58,583 bases of DNA from Stenotrophomonas sp. YIM B06876 (GCF_030711595.1 NZ_JAUJUJ010000005.1:67376-125958), one strand, 5' to 3'. Shown: positions 10,001 to 19,717, numbered from the stretch's first letter. The notes: a model not told the origin generated them from the sequence alone. Program-made: numbers and translations.

Positions 10001-10852
10001 CCGCCGTTGTCGCTGGATATCGACGACCTGCAGTTCGGCAAGGTCAAGCTGGGCCAGACCCGTTTGCGCACCCATCCCACGGCCTCCGGCCTGCGCTTGG
10101 AGCAGCTGCAGTTCCGCTCCGAGAAGCAGGCGATCGATGTGCAGGGCGACTGGCAGGGCACCGGCGCCCAGGCGCAGACCCGGCTCACCGCCACGGCGCA
10201 GAGCGAGGATCTGGGCACCCTGATGCAGAACCTGGGTTACGGCGGGCAGGTGCGAGGCGGCAACGGTCGCCTGCAACTGCAGGCCGGCTGGCCGGGAGGG
10301 CCGGCCGAGTTCGCGCTGGGCAACCTGCAGGGCACGCTCTCGGTGAACGCGCGCAATGGCCAGTTGCTGGAAGTGGCGCCGGGCGCCGGTCGCGTGCTGG
10401 GGCTGCTCAGCGTGGCCCAGCTGCCGCGCCGGCTGATGCTGGATTTCCGCGATTTCTTCTCCAAGGGCCTGGCGTTCAACGAGATCGACGGCCAGATCCG
10501 GTTCGCCGACGGCATGGCAACGACCGGGAAAATATCGATTGAGGGCCCGGCGGCCGATATCGTGATCCGTGGCCAGGCCGACCTGCGCGCGCAGCAGTTC
10601 AACCAGACCATCGACGTCAACCCGCGCTCGGGCAACCTGCTGACGATTGTCGGTGCGGTGGCCGGTGGTCCGGTCGGCGCGGCGGTCGGCGCGGCTGCCA
10701 ACGCGGTGCTGTCCAAGCCGCTGGGCGAAATCGGCGCCAAGACCTACAAGGTCACCGGGCCATGGAAGGATCCCAAGGTGGAGGTGATCGAGCGCGATGT
10801 GCCGCGGATGCCGCCGCCGGTTGTGCCGGCCGACGACGCCAGTTCCCCCTGA
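7019..10852 (+). CDS. yhdP: YhdP-family AsmA-like envelope protein
   Basis: 1277-aa protein of the AsmA/TamB/YhdP superfamily, thought to form a long hydrophobic groove that moves phospholipids from the inner to the outer membrane. A basic N-terminus (RRRLRLTRR) precedes one transmembrane helix (about residues 17-39). The rest is repetitive beta-rich periplasmic sequence typical of the DUF3971 region, and the family's C-terminal AsmA-like segment has GRVLGLLSVAQLPRRLMLDF and FNEIDGQIRFADGMATT. The end is Pro-rich. The length matches YhdP (about 1,266 aa in E. coli). It lies 51 bp after rng and just ahead of tldD, the conserved maf-rng-yhdP-tldD order. Confidence 0.9.
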   Translation: MPTPLRRRLRLTRRYALYAAALLLVGVALLVGALSQLLPLAEQHPQQVAAWLSERAGQPVTFDALDTAWTRRGPLLRLEGLRIGAGDGVKIGQAEVLVSLYAGLFPGASFTELRLRGLSLTLQRADDGRWSVRGLPSAQGGGDPLDTLRNLGELQIIGGRLQVDAPSIGIQTRVPRVDLRLRVDGQRLRVGAKGWIKESAPPLTAVLDLDRRHGDGSAWFSAAPAELAAWSSLLRFAGVGLQHGKGSLRSWIQMRDHRVISVTADADLRGLQLAGAALAGQGGVPTVAWDSLQLRARWALIDGGWRLDAPRLRIGDGRQVQQLDGLLLAGGARFALQGERMDVTSLLRVAALSDQLDPALRLWLYRAQPTLRFSQVSLAGNRGGTLRGSGELDEAAFIAVDDTPGISGLRGHFEGDGAAVALTLEPTHVLRFDWPTGFGVVHDVQLAGKIVGWRRGAGWQVATPAMRVQGTDYAADIRGGLWFQGDGTRPWMDLAAKLDDVPITAAKRFWVRSHMSEAAIHWLDTALVDGYLRDGRGLVTGDLDDWPFDGHNGRFEAGGHIEHGAIRFHEDWPVMQQVDADIDFIANGFQIQGKGDLAGVAVERFEAGIADFGQSRLQVKAASHSDSKYLLALLRQSPLHARYRDTLDNLVVSGPAAVTFDLLEPLHDDDGSGRLTGEVELRGAQLADKRWDLQFDKVRGKARYGDGGFEAPALAVRHRDQDGVLSLRAGDYVRDPAKVFEAGLSAALAAGNLLDHAPELAWLKPYVHGTSQWTVGVTLPVVPQGSKIEPPTTLQLHSDLVGTQLRLPAPLDKPAADALPTSVSAALPMGSGTVEVAFGHLLALAARSEAGHTGVQVTLGGNRVDRAPPADGLVVTGRAPALDALEWIGLARGQNADAAGSAPGLELKHVDVQAARLLLAGGVFEQTRLQLRPAADAVTVQLDGPSLAGQLRVPEADGGTIVGKLARVHWQGVPAAANDGAAAAADDPLDPARLPPLSLDIDDLQFGKVKLGQTRLRTHPTASGLRLEQLQFRSEKQAIDVQGDWQGTGAQAQTRLTATAQSEDLGTLMQNLGYGGQVRGGNGRLQLQAGWPGGPAEFALGNLQGTLSVNARNGQLLEVAPGAGRVLGLLSVAQLPRRLMLDFRDFFSKGLAFNEIDGQIRFADGMATTGKISIEGPAADIVIRGQADLRAQQFNQTIDVNPRSGNLLTIVGAVAGGPVGAAVGAAANAVLSKPLGEIGAKTYKVTGPWKDPKVEVIERDVPRMPPPVVPADDASSP

Positions 10853-10903
10853 CACCCTGGGGCGCCGCTTGCGATTGGCGGCCGCGCCCCCATCTGGAAG
10901 CCC

Positions 10904-12349
10904 ATGACCGACTCCGCACTGATGCTCGCCGAATCCCGCCTGCTGCTGCCTGCAGGCCTGGATGCCACTGGACTGGAACGCACGTTCGGCACCCTGCTGG
11001 GGCCGGGCATCGATTTCGGCGACCTGTATTTCCAGCACTCGCGGCGTGAGAGCTGGAGCGTGGAAGACGGCATCGTCAAGGACGGTGCCCACTCCATCGA
11101 ACAGGGCGTAGGGGTGCGCGCTATTGCCGGGGAGAAGACCGGGTTCGCCTATTCCGACGATATCCACCGCGACGCGCTGCTGACCGCGGCCCGGTCGGCG
11201 CGGGCCATTTCCCGCGAGGGCGGGGCGCAGAACGCGCGCTCGCTGGTGCGTGGCAACGCGCGGGCGCTGTATCCGGCAGTGGACCCGGTGGACAGCCTCG
11301 GCAACGAGGCCAAGGTGGACGTGCTCAGGCGTCTGGACCGCTACCTGCGTGCGGCCGACCCGCGCGTGCAGCAGGTGATGGTCAGCCTGTCCGGTGCGGT
11401 CGATACGGTGCTGATCGCGCGCAGCGACGGTGTGCTGGCGGCCGACGTGCGCCCGCTGGTGCGCCTGAACGTACAGGTGATTGTCGAGCAGAACGGGCGC
11501 CGCGAGTCCGGCTATTCCGGCGGTGGCGGTCGCTACGGGTATGCCGAACTGTTTGCCGGCGATCGCCCGGAAGCGTTCGCGCGCGAAGCGTTGCGCCAGG
11601 CGCTGGTCAACCTGGAAGCGGTGCCGGCCCCGGCCGGGATGATGCCGGTCGTGCTCGGCCCGGGCTGGCCCGGCGTGCTGCTGCACGAAGCGGTCGGTCA
11701 CGGCCTGGAAGGCGACTTCAACCGCAAGGGCACCAGCGTCTATGCCGGCCGCATCGGCGAGCGGGTGGCCTCCAAGGGGGTGACCATCGTCGATGACGGC
11801 AGCCTGGAAGGGCGCCGCGGTTCGCTCAATATCGATGACGAAGGCCACCCGACCCAGTGCACCACGCTGATCGAGGACGGCATCCTGATCGGCTATATGC
11901 AGGATTCGTTGAACGCGCGGCTGATGGGCGTGGCGCCGACCGGCAACGGCCGCCGCGAGACGTTCGCGCACATGACCATGCCGCGCATGACCAACACCTA
12001 CATGCGCGCCGGCCAGCACGATCCGGAAGAAATGATCCGCTCGGTCAAGAAGGGGCTGTACGCGGTCAACTTCGGCGGCGGCCAGGTCGACATCACCAGT
12101 GGCAAATACGTGTTCTCGGCCACCGAGGCCTACCTGATCGAGAACGGCAGGATCACCGCGCCGGTCAAGGGCGCCACCCTGATCGGCAATGGCCCGGAAA
12201 CCATGCAAAAGGTGCGCATGATCGGCAACGACCTGGCGCTGGACGAAGGCGTGGGCGTCTGCGGCAAGGATGGCCAGAGCGTGCCCGTCGGCGTGGGCCA
12301 GCCGTCACTGTTGATCGATGGCATCACCGTGGGCGGTACCCAGGCCTGA
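10904..12349 (+). CDS. tldD: Metalloprotease TldD
   Basis: 481-aa subunit of the TldD/TldE (PmbA) heterodimeric zinc protease, which degrades unfolded peptides and in some hosts matures RiPPs such as microcin B17. The zinc motif HEAVGH is at residues 261-266, followed by [10 protein letters not shown] and the conserved MTNTYMRAG and [16 protein letters not shown] blocks. Its partner PmbA is 745 bp downstream, separated by the antisense darP. No RiPP precursor was recognised nearby. It starts 51 bp after yhdP and is probably co-transcribed with it. Confidence 0.96.
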   Translation: MTDSALMLAESRLLLPAGLDATGLERTFGTLLGPGIDFGDLYFQHSRRESWSVEDGIVKDGAHSIEQGVGVRAIAGEKTGFAYSDDIHRDALLTAARSARAISREGGAQNARSLVRGNARALYPAVDPVDSLGNEAKVDVLRRLDRYLRAADPRVQQVMVSLSGAVDTVLIARSDGVLAADVRPLVRLNVQVIVEQNGRRESGYSGGGGRYGYAELFAGDRPEAFAREALRQALVNLEAVPAPAGMMPVVLGPGWPGVLLHEAVGHGLEGDFNRKGTSVYAGRIGERVASKGVTIVDDGSLEGRRGSLNIDDEGHPTQCTTLIEDGILIGYMQDSLNARLMGVAPTGNGRRETFAHMTMPRMTNTYMRAGQHDPEEMIRSVKKGLYAVNFGGGQVDITSGKYVFSATEAYLIENGRITAPVKGATLIGNGPETMQKVRMIGNDLALDEGVGVCGKDGQSVPVGVGQPSLLIDGITVGGTQA

Positions 12350-12447
12350 GCCGCGCGGTGAGTTCATCGTCTGCGGCCGGATACAGCGATGCCGGCACAT
12401 GCCGGCATCGGGCTGGGCGAACGGCCGGGGCGGGCGTGCCGCCGGAC

Positions 12448-13029
12448 TCAGGTGTCCTCGTCTTCGCTCTCGGCCGGCTCGCCGGTGGTGTCGCTGTCGC
12501 CACCGGCCTGACCGGGCAGCAGCAGCCCGCGCAATACCTGGAAAATTTCGCGGAACGCGCGCGGCGGCTTGTTCCTGGCCTTTTCGGCCTGCGCATTGCG
12601 CACCAGCGTGCGCAGCTGCTGGCGGTCGGCATCGGGATGTTCGTCCAGCAGCGCGGTCAGCGCGGCATCGCCTTCGGCCATCAGCCGTTCGCGCCAGTGC
12701 TCGACACGATGAAGGATGGCGACCTCGCGGCGCGACGTCTCGCTGTTGGCATCCAGTGCATCGCGGATCGCCTGCAGCGTATCGTCCTCTTCGCGGCGCA
12801 TCTGCTTGGCCAGGAACGCCAGCTGCCGTTTGCGCGCGCCATGCGCGGTGATGCGCTTGGTGTACTCGATGTGCGGCATCAGGTCTTCCGGGATCGGCAG
12901 CCGGCTCAGCTGCGCCGGGGTCAGCTCGACCAGCTTTTCGCCCAGGGCAAGTATCTCCAGCGCCTCGCGCCGGTTCTGGCTGCGGCTTTCGCCAAGGAAT
13001 TCACCGGTATCTTCGTCGCGTCCGCGCAT
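12448..13029 (-). CDS. darP: Ribosome biogenesis factor DarP (DUF615)
   Basis: 193-aa cytoplasmic protein of the DarP/YjgA (DUF615) family, a late 50S-subunit assembly factor. Family landmarks are [14 protein letters not shown] [28 protein letters not shown] and [13 protein letters not shown], followed by a helical C-terminal half and an acidic tail rich in D and E. It is encoded antisense between tldD and pmbA. The yjgA/pmbA divergent pair is widespread in gammaproteobacteria, which supports the assignment. The promoters of darP and pmbA share 13030-13094. Confidence 0.93.
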   Translation of the reverse strand: MRGRDEDTGEFLGESRSQNRREALEILALGEKLVELTPAQLSRLPIPEDLMPHIEYTKRITAHGARKRQLAFLAKQMRREEDDTLQAIRDALDANSETSRREVAILHRVEHWRERLMAEGDAALTALLDEHPDADRQQLRTLVRNAQAEKARNKPPRAFREIFQVLRGLLLPGQAGGDSDTTGEPAESEDEDT

Positions 13030-13094
13030 CGTCTTTCCAAATCAGATCTGTCGCCCCGCGTTGCGCAGGGCCATAACCCCAACAGGATAAAGCA

Positions 13095-14462
13095 TTGAAC
13101 GCGATCACCACCGATGCCCGTGACACCGACGACAGCCTGCAACGGCTGGAAAACCTGGCTGGCATCTCGCAGCGGCTGCTGGAACGCGCGCGGGCGATGG
13201 GCGCCAGCCAGGCCGAAGTGAGCTGCAGCGAGGAGCGCGGACTGGAGGTGAATGTGCGCCTGGGCGAGGTGGAGACGGTTGAATCCACGCATGATCGCGG
13301 TATCGCCGTCACGGTCTACTTCGGGCAGCGCAAGGGCAGCGCCAGCACCGCCGACCTGCAGGAGGCAAGCCTGGAGTCGACCGTCGCACAGGCCTGTGCG
13401 ATTGCCCGGCATACCGAGGACGACCCGGCCGCCGGTCTGGCCGATCCGGCGTTGATGGCGCACGACTTCCCGGATCTGGATGGCTGGCACCCGTGGGCGC
13501 TCGGCGCCGACCAGGCGCTGGATCTGGCGCTGGCCTGCGAGGCTGCCGGCCGCAGCGTCGATGGCCGCATCAGCAATTCCGACGGCGCCTCGGCCGCGAC
13601 CGCGCAGAGCCTGTCGGTCTATGCCAATTCGCATGGTTTCATCGGCCGCGAACGCAGCAGCCATCATTCCATCGGCTGTGCCTTGATCGCCGGCCAGGGC
13701 GATGGCATGCAGCGTGATGGCTGGTACAGCAGCGCCATCGCCCGCGAAGACCTGGAGACGCCCGAAGCGATCGGTCGTCGCGCCGCCGAGCGCACCGTTG
13801 CCCGGCTGCAGCCGCGTTCATTGCCGACCGGGGAGGCGCAGGTGCTGTTTTCGGCCGAAGTGGCGCGTTCGCTGATCGGCCATCTGCTGGGCGCGGTATC
13901 GGGCGGCGCGCTGTACCGGCGTGCGAGCTTCCTGCTCGACAGCGTTGGCACCCGGCTGTTCCCGGACTGGTTCGGCATCGATGAGTTGCCACTGCTGCAA
14001 CGCGGGCTGCGTTCCTGTGCGTTCGACAGCGAGGGCGTGGCCACCCGCAACTCGGCGCTGGTGGCCGGTGGGATATTGCAGCGCTACCTGCTGGGCAGTT
14101 ACTCGGCGCGCAGGCTCGGGCTGCAGACCACCGCCAATGCCGGCGGTGTGCACAACCTGCAGGTGGCGGCCAACGCCGGCGACCTGCGCTCGATGGTCAA
14201 GGGCATGGGCCGCGGCCTGCTGGTGACCGAGCTGATGGGGCAGGGCGTCAACAGCATCACCGGCGATTACTCGCGCGGCGCCGGCGGGTTCTGGGTGGAG
14301 AACGGGGAAATCGCCTATCCGGTCGATGGCGTCACCATTGCCGGCAATCTGAAACAGATGTTCGCCGGCATGGAGGCGGTAGGCAGCGACGTCGATCTGC
14401 GCTCGCACGTGCGCACCGGTTCGATATTGATCGGAAAGATGACCGTGGCCGGGGCTGATTGA
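13095..14462 (+). CDS. pmbA: Metalloprotease PmbA/TldE
   Basis: 455-aa partner of TldD. It has the U62 family fold but no HExxH zinc site, as expected for TldE. Recognisable blocks are GASQAEVSCSEERGLEVNVR, HDRGIAVTVYFGQRKGSAST, SNSDGA, and the C-terminal LMGQGVNSITGDYSRGAGGF and GVTIAGNL. I call the TTG at 13095 as start: AGGA lies at workable spacing, the residue count matches family length, and there is no ATG in frame nearby. It is divergent from darP, with only 65 bp between the two starts. Confidence 0.94.
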   Translation: MNAITTDARDTDDSLQRLENLAGISQRLLERARAMGASQAEVSCSEERGLEVNVRLGEVETVESTHDRGIAVTVYFGQRKGSASTADLQEASLESTVAQACAIARHTEDDPAAGLADPALMAHDFPDLDGWHPWALGADQALDLALACEAAGRSVDGRISNSDGASAATAQSLSVYANSHGFIGRERSSHHSIGCALIAGQGDGMQRDGWYSSAIAREDLETPEAIGRRAAERTVARLQPRSLPTGEAQVLFSAEVARSLIGHLLGAVSGGALYRRASFLLDSVGTRLFPDWFGIDELPLLQRGLRSCAFDSEGVATRNSALVAGGILQRYLLGSYSARRLGLQTTANAGGVHNLQVAANAGDLRSMVKGMGRGLLVTELMGQGVNSITGDYSRGAGGFWVENGEIAYPVDGVTIAGNLKQMFAGMEAVGSDVDLRSHVRTGSILIGKMTVAGAD

Positions 14463-14546
14463 CGTATTCTCCAGTAGGGGCAGCACATTCATGAATGCGT
14501 CGCTGCTGGTGCCTTCCACTATCAACAAGGACCTTGGGGACTCGAT

Positions 14547-14924
14547 ATGAGTGATTACGAAAACAACACCATCCCGCCACCGCCGCCCGCCAGTGCCAGT
14601 GGCGCCGACGACAACACGCTGGCCATGCTGGTGCACCTGTCGGGCATCGTCCTGGGCTTCATCGTCCCGTTGATCGTGTGGCTGGTGAACAAGGACAACC
14701 CGCAGAAGGCATACCTGACCGACCAGTCCAAGGAAGCGCTGAACTTCCAGATCACCCTGCTTATGGCGTATGTGGTCGGCACGATCCTCACCGTCATCCT
14801 GATCGGCTTTCTGATCAACTTTGCGGCATGGATTGCCTGCATCGTGTTCAGCATCATTGCCGGGTTGGCGGCAAACAAGGGCGAGGCCTATCGGTACCCG
14901 TTCGCGATCCGCCTGATCAAGTGA
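14547..14924 (+). CDS. DUF4870 small integral membrane protein
   Basis: 125-aa membrane protein. A polar Pro-rich N-terminus (residues 10-18) is followed by about three hydrophobic segments (near 27-46, 70-92 and 93-108). The sequence between the first two, KDNPQKAYLTDQSKEALNFQ, is the typical DUF4870 (Tic20-like fold) signature in which K/Q-rich loops precede a conserved EALNFQ. Function is unknown. It is a single gene with a strong terminator 21 bp downstream. Confidence 0.85.
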   Translation: MSDYENNTIPPPPPASASGADDNTLAMLVHLSGIVLGFIVPLIVWLVNKDNPQKAYLTDQSKEALNFQITLLMAYVVGTILTVILIGFLINFAAWIACIVFSIIAGLAANKGEAYRYPFAIRLIK

Positions 14925-14945
14925 TCGCCATGTGCTGGTAAACAC

Positions 14946-14971
14946 AAAGCCCGGGAATCCCGGGCTTTTTT
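14946..14971 (+). terminator. Rho-independent terminator after the DUF4870 gene
   Basis: A perfect 10-bp stem (14946-14955 with 14959-14968) with an AAT loop runs into TTTTTT (to 14971). It lies 21 bp after the stop codon. Confidence 0.9.
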
Positions 14972-15199
14972 ATGGACGCTGATCGGCCGCTTCCGGAGGA
15001 CGTGGGCCTTCGGGCCCGAAAAAGCCGGCAAGCGCCCGCTGTTTTCGAAGCGGCGCGGCAGAAGTGAGCTGCCACTGGCAGTAGGTTCTTGCAGATGCAT
15101 CCGCGCATGCAACGTTCGAGCGGAGCCACCAATGCGTGTTTCGCGATGACAGTGCCAACTGTGGCCGGGCATGGCCCGACGCTCACCCAAAGCCGGGTG

Positions 15200-16078
15200 T
15201 CAGTGATTGCGCTCCACCGCCAACTGTCCCAGCGCCCGTAGCGCATCGGCGCGTTCGCTGTAGCCAGCCAAGCTGTCTTGCATCTTTTCGAGCAGCGACT
15301 GCAGATGCTTCTTTGCGCCATCCACGCCCAGCAGTGCCGGGAAGGTGGATTTCTCCTGGGTCAGATCCTTGCCGGCGGTCTTGCCCAGCTGCTCGGAACT
15401 GGCCTCGATATCGAGGATGTCGTCGCGCACCTGGAAGGCCAGCCCGAGCGCGCTGGCGAACCGGTCCAGTGTCGCCAGTTCGGCCGGCGCGGCGCCGCCG
15501 CACAGCGCGCCCATGCGCACCGCGGCGCGGATCAGGGCGCCGGTCTTCAGGGCGTGCATGTGCTCCAGCGCGGCGACCGGTTGCTGCTTGCCGGTGGCGT
15601 CGATATCCAGCGCCTGTCCGCCGCACATCCCGGCCGCGCCGGCGGCCTGGGCCAGCGTCTGCAGGCAGGCCACGCGCAGTGCGTCGGAACCGGGCGCGGT
15701 GGCCAGCAGTTCGAAGGCGCGCGTCTGCAGCGCGTCGCCGGCGAGGATCGCGGTGGCTTCATCGAAGGCGATGTGGGTGGTAGGGCGGCCGCGCCGCAGG
15801 TCGTCGTCGTCCATCGCCGGAAGATCGTCATGCACCAGCGAATAGACGTGGATCAGTTCGACCGCGGTGGCCGGCGCATCCAGAAGGGTTTCGTCGGCAT
15901 CAAACAGCTGGCCGGCGGCATAGACCAGCAGCGGCCGCATATGTTTGCCGCCACCGAGCGCTGCGTAGCGCATGGCCTGGTGCAGGCCGTGCGGCGGGGT
16001 TTGCGGATCGGGCAGGCTGCGGTGCAACTGGCGTTCGGTACGCTCACGCCAGCGGGCGAACACGACGTCAGTCGTCAT
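15200..16078 (-). CDS. ispA: (2E,6E)-farnesyl diphosphate synthase
   Basis: 292-aa cytoplasmic short-chain prenyl transferase that condenses DMAPP/GPP with IPP to farnesyl diphosphate for quinones and undecaprenyl phosphate. The first Asp-rich motif [10 protein letters not shown] is at residues 84-93, [10 protein letters not shown] at 42-51 binds IPP, and the second Asp-rich motif is DDILD (about 215-219) followed by GKTAGKD. Its ATG lies inside the end of xseB (11-nt overlap), so it is translationally coupled in a tilS-xseB-ispA operon. Length and motifs fit IspA better than octaprenyl synthases. Confidence 0.94.
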   Translation of the reverse strand: MTTDVVFARWRERTERQLHRSLPDPQTPPHGLHQAMRYAALGGGKHMRPLLVYAAGQLFDADETLLDAPATAVELIHVYSLVHDDLPAMDDDDLRRGRPTTHIAFDEATAILAGDALQTRAFELLATAPGSDALRVACLQTLAQAAGAAGMCGGQALDIDATGKQQPVAALEHMHALKTGALIRAAVRMGALCGGAAPAELATLDRFASALGLAFQVRDDILDIEASSEQLGKTAGKDLTQEKSTFPALLGVDGAKKHLQSLLEKMQDSLAGYSERADALRALGQLAVERNH

Positions 16079-16328
16079 GGCCGCTGCTGTCGAACGGCAC
16101 GGACTGTTCCGGTTGCGCCGGGTCGGTGAGCAGGCGCACGCGCAGTTCGGCCTGTTCCAGCGCCTGCTGGCATTGGCGATAGAGGCCGACGCCGCGCTCG
16201 TAGGCGCCGAGCGACTGTTCCAGGCTCAGGTCGCCGGCTTCCATTTTTTCGACCAGTTGCTCCAGCTCTTCCAGCGACTGTTCGAAGTGGGCGACCGGGG
16301 AGATTTCGTTGGGGGACTTCTTGGGCAT
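16068..16328 (-). CDS. xseB: Exodeoxyribonuclease VII small subunit
   Basis: 86-aa small subunit of exonuclease VII, a cytoplasmic single-strand DNA nuclease that needs the large subunit XseA (not in this window). The family core [20 protein letters not shown] (residues 14-33) is followed by [21 protein letters not shown] chose the ATG at 16328; the frame stays open upstream inside tilS, but that part has no family similarity. It lies 31 bp after tilS and overlaps ispA. Confidence 0.95.
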   Translation of the reverse strand: MPKKSPNEISPVAHFEQSLEELEQLVEKMEAGDLSLEQSLGAYERGVGLYRQCQQALEQAELRVRLLTDPAQPEQSVPFDSSGHDD

Positions 16329-16359
16329 GGCGAAAGTGTGAGCGGCGCAGGCGGCGGGG

Positions 16360-17655
16360 TCAATTCGCGTCGTCGCCGGAACGCCACAGAAGGCGGGCAC
16401 CCTTCCCGTCCAGCCAGTGCTGCAGGGTCGCCGAGACAAAACTGTCACCGGCGGCAAGCAGTTCATCTCCGGCATACAGCAACGGCAGTCGCGCGCGCCG
16501 CCAGGGCGGCAGTTCCGACTCCTGCAGCAGCTGTTTGAGGGAGTGCGAGTGGGTTCGCCCCGGCAGCTGCATACGTTCGCCACCGTTGCGGCCGCGCACG
16601 CTCACGGCGGCCGCAAAGGCGGCCGCGCCTAGCAGTTGCAGCTGGCCACCATCGGGCAGCGGCAATGGCGCGCGGCCATCCCAGACCGCCTGCCAATCCG
16701 GCGGCCATGCCGGCACCGGAACCATGCCGTGCAGCTGGTCGCGCCAGCGTTTCACCTGCACGCCATGCCAGGCGAAACACGGTTGCAGATCGGCGCGGGC
16801 CTTGAGCAATTGCCGCTCAATGGCACGCACGCCATGGGCGGGCAGGGGGGGGAATCCGAGTTGCCCGATCCACCTGCGCAAGACGCGCGCGCGGCGCGGT
16901 GCCGGCAAGGCGTTCAACGCCGGAACGGACAGGCTGCCGTCATGCGAACGCGCGCCCTGCAGATCGTGCTGGTCCTGCCCGGCCAGCAGGCTCGCGGCTT
17001 CGCCGGCAAGCGCGGCGCTGCGGGCAAACGCGCCGGCGACGTGCGGCCAGCGCCGGGCGAGCAGCGGCATGACCTGCAGGCGCAGGAAGTTGCGGTCGTA
17101 GTCGACGCACGCATTGCTGGGGTCCTCGATCCATTGCAGTCGATGGTGGCGGGCGTATTCCAGCAACGCCGCACCTGGCGTGTGCAGCAATGGCCGCCAC
17201 AACTGGCCGTTGCCAAAGGGGCGCAGCGGCTGCATGGCCGCCAGGCCTTCCACACCGGAGCCGCGCAAGGCCCGCAGCAGGAACGTTTCGGCCTGGTCGT
17301 CGAGATGATGGGCCAGCGCCAGCCAGTCGCCGGGCTGCAGTACCGCGGCGAAAGCGGCGTGGCGGGCTTCACGTGCGGCGGCCTCCACGCCGCCGCTGCC
17401 GGCACCGCGCGCCACCTCGGCCCGTTCCACCTGCAGTGGCACCTGCAGCTGCTCACATACCTGCTGGCAATGCAGGGTCCAGGCGTCCGCCTCCACCTGC
17501 AACCCGTGATGGACATGCAGCGCGCGCAGGCCGCGGTGGCGTTGCCGCGGATCGGATGCCAGCAGGTGCAGCAGCACGGTCGAGTCCAGGCCGCCGCTGA
17601 AACCGACCAGGACCGGCGCGGGGGCAGCAGGGAAGGCAGGCAGGGGGATAGGCAT
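16360..17655 (-). CDS. tilS: tRNA(Ile)-lysidine synthase
   Basis: 431-aa cytoplasmic enzyme that converts C34 of the CAU-anticodon tRNA-Ile to lysidine using ATP, allowing AUA decoding. The PP-loop SGGLDST is at residues 20-26, with HVHHGLQ and [14 protein letters not shown] following, all diagnostic for TilS. The C-terminal TilS substrate-binding part ([33 protein letters not shown]) is present. It is the first gene of the tilS-xseB-ispA operon. Confidence 0.95.
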   Translation of the reverse strand: MPIPLPAFPAAPAPVLVGFSGGLDSTVLLHLLASDPRQRHRGLRALHVHHGLQVEADAWTLHCQQVCEQLQVPLQVERAEVARGAGSGGVEAAAREARHAAFAAVLQPGDWLALAHHLDDQAETFLLRALRGSGVEGLAAMQPLRPFGNGQLWRPLLHTPGAALLEYARHHRLQWIEDPSNACVDYDRNFLRLQVMPLLARRWPHVAGAFARSAALAGEAASLLAGQDQHDLQGARSHDGSLSVPALNALPAPRRARVLRRWIGQLGFPPLPAHGVRAIERQLLKARADLQPCFAWHGVQVKRWRDQLHGMVPVPAWPPDWQAVWDGRAPLPLPDGGQLQLLGAAAFAAAVSVRGRNGGERMQLPGRTHSHSLKQLLQESELPPWRRARLPLLYAGDELLAAGDSFVSATLQHWLDGKGARLLWRSGDDAN

Positions 17656-18007
17656 CGGGTCCGGCAGGGTCGGTGTGGCCGGCAGTATCGGCGCTGGCGG
17701 CCGGCGCCGCCATGCGCGGGGCTACGGCGAGACGGCGTCGGGCGGGCGCTGGCCGTGGCGGCCGAGGCGGAATCTCTGACCTCGAATCAGCGCGATGGGG
17801 CCATCGGCAGCCATGGCAGACCTCGGCCATCGATCCGTTCCCAGCCGGATGGCGGTTGCGCGCCGTGTTCTGCGAACAGCACGTTGCAGGCCGGGCCGGT
17901 GGCCGATCCCGCACCGGCTGCGAGCAGGCCGGCCAGCGGAACAAGGGGCCGCCCAAGGCGGCCCCTGTCATCGAGGCAACGGGCCTGCAGCACGCTTGCC
18001 GTGTTTC
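17656..18007. other. 352-bp gap between tilS and the phosphatase gene
   Basis: It contains the tilS promoter region on one side and a strong hairpin (17944-17966) after the phosphatase on the other. A minus-strand frame from a GTG at 17993 to a stop at 17787 could encode 68 residues with a hydrophobic PLAGLLAAG segment. It runs through the hairpin, has no convincing ribosome site and shows weaker GC3 bias than neighbouring genes, so I do not call it. Confidence 0.5.
17944..17966 (-). terminator. Hairpin after the alkaline phosphatase gene
   Basis: A perfect 10-bp stem AGGGGCCGCC/GGCGGCCCCT with a 3-nt loop sits 41 bp past the phosphatase stop. Only TTGTTCC follows on the minus strand, so it is a plausible but imperfect terminator. 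Confidence 0.55.
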
Positions 18008-19717
18008 CTACCGGGTTTCTCCGGCGCTGCGCTCGAACTTGCGCGGCTGCGGCAGTTCGACCGGCACCCCCTGCGCATCGCAGGTATCCGCCGCGCACAG
18101 GCGCTCCCGCAGGCGGGGCGTGGCCTGCACGATCAGGTGATAGATCGTGTTCTGCTCCAGCGTGCCGCGGATCGCGTTGCTGCCCGGGCCACGTGCCCAG
18201 ATACCGACATCCTCGCCACCATGCGATTCGCTTCTGGCCGGAACCAGTGCTTCCTGCAGATAGTCGGGGTGTTCGGTGTCGACAGCGGTCAGGTCCGGTC
18301 GGCCGGTCGCCGCCTCGAACGTGCTCGGGGCATGCGGATGCTTCTTGGGCCCCGCCGGCTGCAGGTTGCTGGCGCCGGTGTAACCGGGGCCATTGGCATA
18401 GCTGAGCGTGGTGTAGGGCAGGCCGAGGCCGTCGCGGGCCAGGGCCAGGCCGTTGCCGGTACTGTCTTCGCCACCGTTGTCCATGACCTTGCCCAGGATC
18501 GGATTGCCGCGCGCCGGGTAGCCGACGAAGTTCAGCGTGTGCGAGTGGTCGGCGGTGACGATGATCAGGGTGTCCTCGCCCGCGCTCGCCTCGACGGCGG
18601 CCTTGACCGCATCGGACAGGGCGATGGTGTCGCCCAGCGCACGGGCGGCATTGCCACTGTGGTTGGCATGGTCGATACGGGCGCCTTCCACCATCAGCAC
18701 ATAGCCCTCCGGGTGCCTGGACAGATTGGCGATGGCGGTACGGGTCAGTTCGGCCAGCGACGGCTCGCCGCCCTTGTCGCCGGCACGGTCCAGCTCGTAT
18801 TGCATGTGGTCGGGCTCGAACAGGCCCAGCAACGCCGGTGCATCGGCTGCAGCTTGCAACTGCGCCGCGTTCCACACGTAGGCGCCCTGCGGATGGGCCT
18901 GCTGCCATTCGCCGACCAGATCGCGCCCGTCCAGTCGCTTGCCGACCTTGTCATCGTATTCCGGGTCGCGCTGTTGGACCGTGGTGAACTCGCGGCGGCC
19001 GCCGCCCAGCGCCACCAGCGGGCCGCGCCCGTAACGCGACGTGGACAGCAGCTGCTGGGCGATATCCACGCAACCGGCGGCCTTGGCCGCTGCCGGCAGG
19101 GCGGTGTCGTTTTCCCACTCGCGGTTGGGTGAATGCGCGTAGGTGGCGGCCGGGGTGGCGTGGGTCAGGCGTGCGGTGGAGACGATCCCGGTGGCCATGC
19201 CGGCGCTGTCGGCCAGCTGCAACCAGGTGAGCAGGTGCTTGTCGATACTGTCGGCACAGTCGTTGCTGTTGCCGGCGCTGACGCCGATCGCGCCCATGTG
19301 GGTCTTCACGCCGGTGGTGATGGCGGTCATGGTGCCGGCCGAGTCCGGCGTCTGCGAATCGGTGTTGTAGGTCTTGCTGAAGGCGGTGGCCGGGAACTGT
19401 TCCCACGACAGCAGGTTCTCTTCGCCCGGATTGCCGTTGCGCTGGCCCTGCAGGATGCGCGCGGCGGCGACGGTGGTCAGGCTCATGCCATCGCCCAGGA
19501 ACAGGATCACGTTCTTCGCCTTGCCGGCCATCGCGCCGTTGGCCGCCGCCTTGGCCGCCCCGCTGCGATACCACCATTGCGGGGTTTCACCGGCGGGGCG
19601 GGTAATGGCGGGAACCTCCACATTCACCGCGGCGGGAGCGGACGCTGGCGGCAGGCTGGCGCAGGCGCCAAGCAGCAGGGTCGAAAGCGCGCAAAACAAG
19701 GGGGTGACACGTGACAT
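18008..19717 (-). CDS. Alkaline phosphatase, lipoprotein
   Basis: 569-aa periplasmic or surface phosphomonoesterase of the PhoA superfamily. The lipobox LLGAC puts a lipidated Cys at residue 19, so it is membrane anchored, unlike soluble E. coli PhoA. Metal and catalytic residues are visible: Asp76 in LGDGMS, the nucleophile Ser126 in PDSAGTMTA, GARIDHANH for Zn/Mg ligands, and VTADHSHTL for the last metal site. Length is above E. coli PhoA (471 aa) because of inserts near residues 175-300. No Pho box was recognised upstream. It is divergent from the symporter gene; the promoters share 19718-19866. Confidence 0.9.
   Translation of the reverse strand: MSRVTPLFCALSTLLLGACASLPPASAPAAVNVEVPAITRPAGETPQWWYRSGAAKAAANGAMAGKAKNVILFLGDGMSLTTVAAARILQGQRNGNPGEENLLSWEQFPATAFSKTYNTDSQTPDSAGTMTAITTGVKTHMGAIGVSAGNSNDCADSIDKHLLTWLQLADSAGMATGIVSTARLTHATPAATYAHSPNREWENDTALPAAAKAAGCVDIAQQLLSTSRYGRGPLVALGGGRREFTTVQQRDPEYDDKVGKRLDGRDLVGEWQQAHPQGAYVWNAAQLQAAADAPALLGLFEPDHMQYELDRAGDKGGEPSLAELTRTAIANLSRHPEGYVLMVEGARIDHANHSGNAARALGDTIALSDAVKAAVEASAGEDTLIIVTADHSHTLNFVGYPARGNPILGKVMDNGGEDSTGNGLALARDGLGLPYTTLSYANGPGYTGASNLQPAGPKKHPHAPSTFEAATGRPDLTAVDTEHPDYLQEALVPARSESHGGEDVGIWARGPGSNAIRGTLEQNTIYHLIVQATPRLRERLCAADTCDAQGVPVELPQPRKFERSAGETR

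Noticed and set aside
8555..12208. 1217-aa minus-strand open frame opposite yhdP and tldD
   Set aside because: It overlaps two confidently assigned genes, has biased antisense composition and no recognisable domain.
12390..12411. Perfect palindrome GATGCCGGCA-CA-TGCCGGCATC between tldD and darP considered as a terminator
   Set aside because: The 2-nt loop is too tight and neither strand has a T-tract; recorded only as an inverted repeat between convergent genes.
10904..14462. TldD/PmbA considered as maturation proteases of a local RiPP cluster
   Set aside because: No precursor peptide or modifying enzyme was recognised; the genes sit in their normal housekeeping neighbourhood.
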